NCBI GenBank assembly: GCA_039934875.1
Contig: JBDTLH010000281.1
Span: 1 to 27,445 of the forward strand
Reading direction: 5' to 3'
Source of the DNA: JBDTLH01 sp039934875
GTDB lineage: Bacteria; Acidobacteriota; Terriglobia; Terriglobales; Acidobacteriaceae
DNA: 27,445 bases
The number at the start of each line of letters is the position of its first letter. Position 1 is the stretch's first letter. The notes under the pieces were generated by a model, which saw only the letters and a list, made by a program, of their open reading frames with translations, did not search any database and was not told the origin of the DNA. The position numbers and the translations under genes are program-made. Of this stretch, positions 24,361 through 27,445 are shown piece by piece.

Positions 24361-24816
24361 CTACCAGTCCTTATACTGCGTGCCGTTCAGCGCCGTGGCA
24401 TTTGACTTGCTGTATACGTCAAATACGTCCTGACCGCCCCAGGTCTCAGCCGTAGGATCATCTTGCACTGATCGCAGTCCCCAGTCGGTATTTCCGGTCA
24501 TGGGATCAGTCGGAATCCGGCGCAGGAAGCGCAGTTTTTTCGCGCCTACATCCACTCCGTCCACCAGTGTTTGCAGGTCGGGCGGATAATTCTCGCTGCC
24601 CGCCTTGGTGCGAAATGCGCCCTTGTCGGCAGCGTCTTTGTAGCGATCAATGGCGTCCCTCATCTCCCACAGGTCGCGCCGCAGGTCCCGCTCTTTTGTG
24701 CGGCGGATCTGCACCCGCACGATGGGCACCGCCACCCCGGACAAGATGCCCAGGATGACCACGGCAATCACCAGTTCGATCAACGTGAAGCCGTGCGATT
24801 TGTGAGCACACCGCAT
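24361..24816 (-). CDS. GspG-type pseudopilin (copy 2)
   Basis: A 151-residue prepilin-like protein with cleavage site SHG|FTLIELV (Gly9/Phe10, Glu at +5) and a hydrophobic helix to about residue 31. The body parallels copy 1: LRRDLWEMRDAIDRYKDAAD, YPPDLQTLVDG, LRRIPTDPMTG, WGLRSVQDD, then DVFDVYSKS. It has a longer loop around residues 64-85. Both copies end in a Trp (copy 1 SEGTAYSTW, this copy GTQYKDW). It begins one base after the secretin stop without a clear SD, implying translational coupling. One copy may be the major subunit and the other minor; the sequence does not tell which. Confidence 0.92.
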   Translation of the reverse strand: MRCAHKSHGFTLIELVIAVVILGILSGVAVPIVRVQIRRTKERDLRRDLWEMRDAIDRYKDAADKGAFRTKAGSENYPPDLQTLVDGVDVGAKKLRFLRRIPTDPMTGNTDWGLRSVQDDPTAETWGGQDVFDVYSKSNATALNGTQYKDW

Positions 24817-24817
24817 G

Positions 24818-27232
24818 TTACTTTACGGTGATCTCCGCCTGCGAGCCCAGCACTGGAATCACCCCCTGCTGCGCGTTGCGCGCCCCCGGCTTGGTAATCG
24901 CAATCACCGATGTGCCCGGCGCCTTCGCTTGCAGCGTCAGCGTATAAATCGTTCCCTTGCCAGAAACGCCGGGTGCGTCGGGCGGACGCGACGCTGAGAT
25001 CACCAACTGTCCGGTAGCTTCGTCTTTGCGGTTCACCAACGCAGCCGGCTGTCCATCTTTGGAGAGGAAGCCGCCGTTCGAAATATTCACTACAGCGATC
25101 TGCTTGGGATCATAGGTTATCTGCAGAGGAACGCTGGCCAGGTCCTTCGCATTGTCCACGTTGATGTTGACAGCGAAGGTCTCACCCACCTGATGCGTCG
25201 CCTGGACCGGGTCCACGACCAGCCGCATCTCCGTGCCGCTGGTCTCCTGCGATGTCTGCTGGGTGTTCGCGGGAGCGGTGGTGGTGGGCTGAGGCTGCCC
25301 CGCGGGCCGCACGTCGGTTACCGGAGGCGCAGGAACCGTTGTCCCCGCCGCTCCTCCAGGATTCGCGGAGCGCCGGCGCAGGTCGATCCCGTTGTTGGTG
25401 CCGATGTCGATGGCGCGGCGGTTCTCGTCCGTAAGGTACTGGGCGCGGATGATATGCGGCACCAGCACGAACACGACTTCATCATCCACTTTGTCGGTGT
25501 GGTCAGAGCCGAACAAATAGCGGAAGAACGGTATCGAGCTGAATCCCGGTATGCCCTGCCACGACTTGATGTCCTGCTGCTCGATGATGCCGCCCAGCAT
25601 GTTAACTTCGCCGTCCTTGATGCGGATCTCGTTGTCCACTTTGCGCTGGCTAATGATCGGCTGCGTTATGCCGCCGATATTCACGTTGCTCGATACAGAC
25701 GAGATGTCGAGGGTCAACTTCAATCCCACATCGGAGTTGGTGTAAACCGTTGGTGTGATGTCAATGTTCACGCCCACGTCGATGTATTGGAAGTTGGTGC
25801 CGATCAGCGAATTGAGGCCGCCGAGGCCGCCCACGCCCGCCAGTCCCGGTTGATAAGAACCTTGCGCAATGGGATAACGGCTGCCGATCTTAATAGAGGC
25901 CTTGGCCCCGCTCTCGGCGCGGATTCGCGGGTTCTCCAGCACTCTGGTATTCGCATCGTTCAACATCGCGTTCAGCGTCGCGGGAGGAATGTTGACTGCA
26001 AAATTATTCGCGTGCAGGTTATTAAATGTATTGAGCGTCAAGCCATTGCTGGTGGTGGTTTGCTGACCGCTGCCGTTGTTCACCGTGCCGGTCCCGTTGG
26101 TGCCGGTGCCGCTGGTGGTGCCGCCGTTGTTGGTCGTGGTCGTGGTGCCGTTGGGCGGGGTCAAGCTGATGGCCAGCGGGTTACTCGTGGTGGCATTCGC
26201 CGGGGGCAGTAGCAGTCCCAAGTCGCGTATCTTCTCCCGCCGCACCTGCATTACCATCACGTCCACTACGACCTCAGGGCGCGCTTTGTCGAAGTCGCCG
26301 GCGATTTTTTCCGCCAGCGCTACCTCATCAGCAGTACCGCGGATGGCGATCGCATTCTGTGACTGGATCGCCTGGATTTTAATCCTCTGGCCGACGATGG
26401 CGCGGATAGCGGTGACCAACTCTCCCAGCTCATTCTGCCCGGTGGTGCCTCCGGTCACGTTGCCGAAATAGATGGTCTTGTAAACCTGGGTTTCGAGGTC
26501 CTGCCGCCGGTTGGTGGTGTTCGCGGCGACCAGAATGGTGTTGGAAGTGACCGGCGTCCAAAAGGTCTGCGACAGAGTCGCCACCACCGTGAGAGCTTCG
26601 CTCAAAGTCACATGATCGAGCTGCACCGGGATTCTTCTTCCAACATAATCAGGGTCGAAGATCACATTTATTCCCGCCAACTGCGCGATAGTTTGATAGA
26701 TTTTTTTGCTGTCGTCGGTAGTGCTCAAATCCAGCAGTTCATTGTTCAGGGGCGCCAGTTCAATCGGACCGGGAGCGTTCAACGCCATCTGCTTGAGCGT
26801 ATGGTCGGTTGACTCCTCCTTCTTCTGTGCCTTTGGAAGCGTTCCCGCCTTACGCTGCTTCAGTTCCTGAGTCGCCTCCACTTCCTGCCCTGCCGCCATA
26901 TACTCCGGATCAGCGGTCAAGCCAGCCTGGAATTCCGCGAGCGCCTCTTCGAGCTTGCCCTCCTGCTTGAGCTTTTCGCCGCGCTTGACGTGTTCGGCCG
27001 CGGCATACAGACGCGAGCGATCGTAGGCGATGCGGTATTTCAGGTCTGCGGGCTTCAACTCATAGGCGCGCTTGTAGTTCTCATAAGCGCCGATGGGATC
27101 GTTCTGAATCTCCGCGACGCGGCCCTTGTTGTACAGGCTGCTGGCGCTGTCCGCCGCTGCCGCTCCGATGGCAATGGCGCAACCCAGCGCCAACGCTATC
27201 CATGCCTTTCTGCCAATTCCTGTCCAGCGCAA
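24818..27232 (-). CDS. Secretin (GspD-like) with TPR and C-terminal cohesin-like domain
   Basis: An 804-residue outer-membrane secretin. A signal peptide covers about 1-27 (WIALALGCAIAIGAAAA). TPR-like helices span 30-125. N-domains (190-340) include GINVIFDPDYVG (STN-type) and IQSQNAIAIRGTADEV (secretin_N). A Thr/Asn/Gly-rich stretch lies at 361-397. The secretin core (about 430-600) contains RVLENPRIRAESG, GGIIEQQD, IPGFSSIPFFRYLFGS and VFVLVPHIIR. A Pro/Thr linker (625-665) leads to a cohesin-like beta domain (668-804: LVVDPVQATHQVGETFAVNI, VPLQITYDP). GspD normally lacks both the TPR and cohesin parts. The start is TTG at 27230-27232 with SD AAGGAG five bases upstream. It heads the pseudopilin operon. 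Confidence 0.93.
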   Translation of the reverse strand: MRWTGIGRKAWIALALGCAIAIGAAAADSASSLYNKGRVAEIQNDPIGAYENYKRAYELKPADLKYRIAYDRSRLYAAAEHVKRGEKLKQEGKLEEALAEFQAGLTADPEYMAAGQEVEATQELKQRKAGTLPKAQKKEESTDHTLKQMALNAPGPIELAPLNNELLDLSTTDDSKKIYQTIAQLAGINVIFDPDYVGRRIPVQLDHVTLSEALTVVATLSQTFWTPVTSNTILVAANTTNRRQDLETQVYKTIYFGNVTGGTTGQNELGELVTAIRAIVGQRIKIQAIQSQNAIAIRGTADEVALAEKIAGDFDKARPEVVVDVMVMQVRREKIRDLGLLLPPANATTSNPLAISLTPPNGTTTTTNNGGTTSGTGTNGTGTVNNGSGQQTTTSNGLTLNTFNNLHANNFAVNIPPATLNAMLNDANTRVLENPRIRAESGAKASIKIGSRYPIAQGSYQPGLAGVGGLGGLNSLIGTNFQYIDVGVNIDITPTVYTNSDVGLKLTLDISSVSSNVNIGGITQPIISQRKVDNEIRIKDGEVNMLGGIIEQQDIKSWQGIPGFSSIPFFRYLFGSDHTDKVDDEVVFVLVPHIIRAQYLTDENRRAIDIGTNNGIDLRRRSANPGGAAGTTVPAPPVTDVRPAGQPQPTTTAPANTQQTSQETSGTEMRLVVDPVQATHQVGETFAVNINVDNAKDLASVPLQITYDPKQIAVVNISNGGFLSKDGQPAALVNRKDEATGQLVISASRPPDAPGVSGKGTIYTLTLQAKAPGTSVIAITKPGARNAQQGVIPVLGSQAEITVK
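26042..26152 (-). repeat. Low-complexity Thr/Asn/Gly-encoding tract inside the secretin
   Basis: Codons 361-397 are almost only Thr, Asn, Gly, Ser and Gln, written as degenerate ACC/AAC/GGC-type triplets with no exact unit. The tract sits between the N-domains and the secretin core and probably forms a flexible loop. Such DNA is prone to length change between strains. Confidence 0.7.
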
Positions 27233-27307
27233 TCAAGCTCCTTCAATAGCGGCTTCCACGTCTCTTGATGCAGAGTACTTCTTCCCGTGAGGGCTTGCAA
27301 GAGATGA

Positions 27308-27316
27308 AGTATAGCA
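27308..27316 (-). promoter_or_regulatory. Extended -10 promoter of the secretin operon
   Basis: The minus strand reads TGCTATACT (complement of 27308-27316), a TGn-extended -10 with TATACT matching TATAAT at five of six positions. No good -35 is present at 17 bp, which extended -10 promoters tolerate. Transcription would start near 27301, giving a leader of about 70 nt before the TTG start. That leader contains the inverted repeat CAAGAGA (27298-27304) / TCTCTTG (27261-27267). Confidence 0.45.
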
Positions 27317-27349
27317 TCCGTAAGTTCATGAAACTGCAACTGTTCTGCG

Positions 27350-27358
27350 TGCTAGCAT
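27350..27358 (+). promoter_or_regulatory. Candidate extended -10 promoter for the divergent right-edge gene
   Basis: TGCTAGCAT (TGn plus TAGCAT) ends ten bases before the ATG at 27369, so the transcript would be leaderless or nearly so. No -35 is visible. It lies back to back with the secretin promoter about 35 bp away. Confidence 0.3.
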
Positions 27359-27368
27359 AAGCATTCTA

Positions 27369-27445
27369 ATGGCGCACCAACATCAGCCGATCGAAACCAA
27401 GCCGGGCAAGCCCCAGCATGTTAAGCGCGATCCGGTCGCCGCCGG
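27369..27445 (+). CDS. Partial ORF at right edge, unknown product
   Basis: An open frame starts with ATG at 27369 and runs off the window after 25 codons (MAHQHQPIETKPGKPQHVKR and on). The visible part is hydrophilic and rich in His, Gln, Lys and Pro, like a disordered N-terminus. No family is recognisable and there is no SD; a -10-like TAGCAT ends 10 bp upstream. Divergent placement from the secretin operon makes a real gene plausible. Confidence 0.4.
   Translation, partial: MAHQHQPIETKPGKPQHVKRDPVAA

Noticed and set aside
25193..26212. 339-codon plus-strand ORF antisense to the secretin
   Set aside because: It mirrors a well-supported secretin, has Arg/His/Val-rich composition without motifs, and no ribosome site.

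Overview
The window looks like chromosomal DNA of a GC-rich Gram-negative bacterium, most likely an Acidobacteriota (Terriglobia-type) lineage. This is inference from gene content: a secretin with TPR and cohesin-like parts, tandem GspG-type pseudopilins, an Nramp/MntR pair, a RapZ-RecJ pair and an XrtA-like chain-length protein. No rRNA, tRNA, CRISPR array, transposase or phage gene was seen.

Positions 1-13067 (all minus strand, transcribed from high to low coordinates) form an exopolysaccharide or O-antigen-like locus of thirteen genes. In transcription order they are: PLP aminotransferase, Wzz-like chain-length protein, divergent tyrosine-kinase-like ATPase, Gfo/Idh/MocA oxidoreductase, hexapeptide acetyltransferase, initiating sugar-1-P transferase, second aminotransferase, GT2 glycosyltransferase, second oxidoreductase, second hexapeptide acyltransferase, non-hydrolysing UDP-GlcNAc 2-epimerase, SDR epimerase and a truncated EamA/SMR-like membrane protein. 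The oxidoreductase/aminotransferase/acetyltransferase trio needed for 3-acetamido sugars (WbpB/WbpE/WbpD type) is present twice, and a WbpI/WecB-like epimerase is also there. Polymerase and flippase genes are not in view.

Positions 13068-13624 are a divergent intergenic region, followed by a plus-strand amidase-signature enzyme. Next come minus-strand mntH and its probable regulator mntR, with a perfect 16-bp palindrome at the mntH start. After them lie an M50 site-2-type protease and an HU/IHF-type DNA-binding protein with a near-consensus promoter.

Positions 18920-23699 (plus strand) carry housekeeping genes: dcd, a small membrane protein, a Sua5-type threonylcarbamoyl-AMP synthase, rapZ and recJ. 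sua5-rapZ-recJ are tightly packed. Positions 23751-27232 (minus strand) are a type II secretion-like operon: a secretin with a C-terminal cohesin-like domain, two pseudopilins, and a 52-aa signal-peptide ORF that looks like the broken start of a longer protein. The right edge holds the first codons of a divergent plus-strand ORF.

Most start sites were re-chosen from Shine-Dalgarno spacing and family alignment. Several genes use GTG or TTG. The most interesting items are the duplicated 3-amino-sugar module, the degenerate GGDEF-like domain on the sugar transferase, the atypical BY-kinase, the secretin-cohesin fusion, the mntH-start palindrome, the related intergenic hairpin elements and the truncated secreted ORF.
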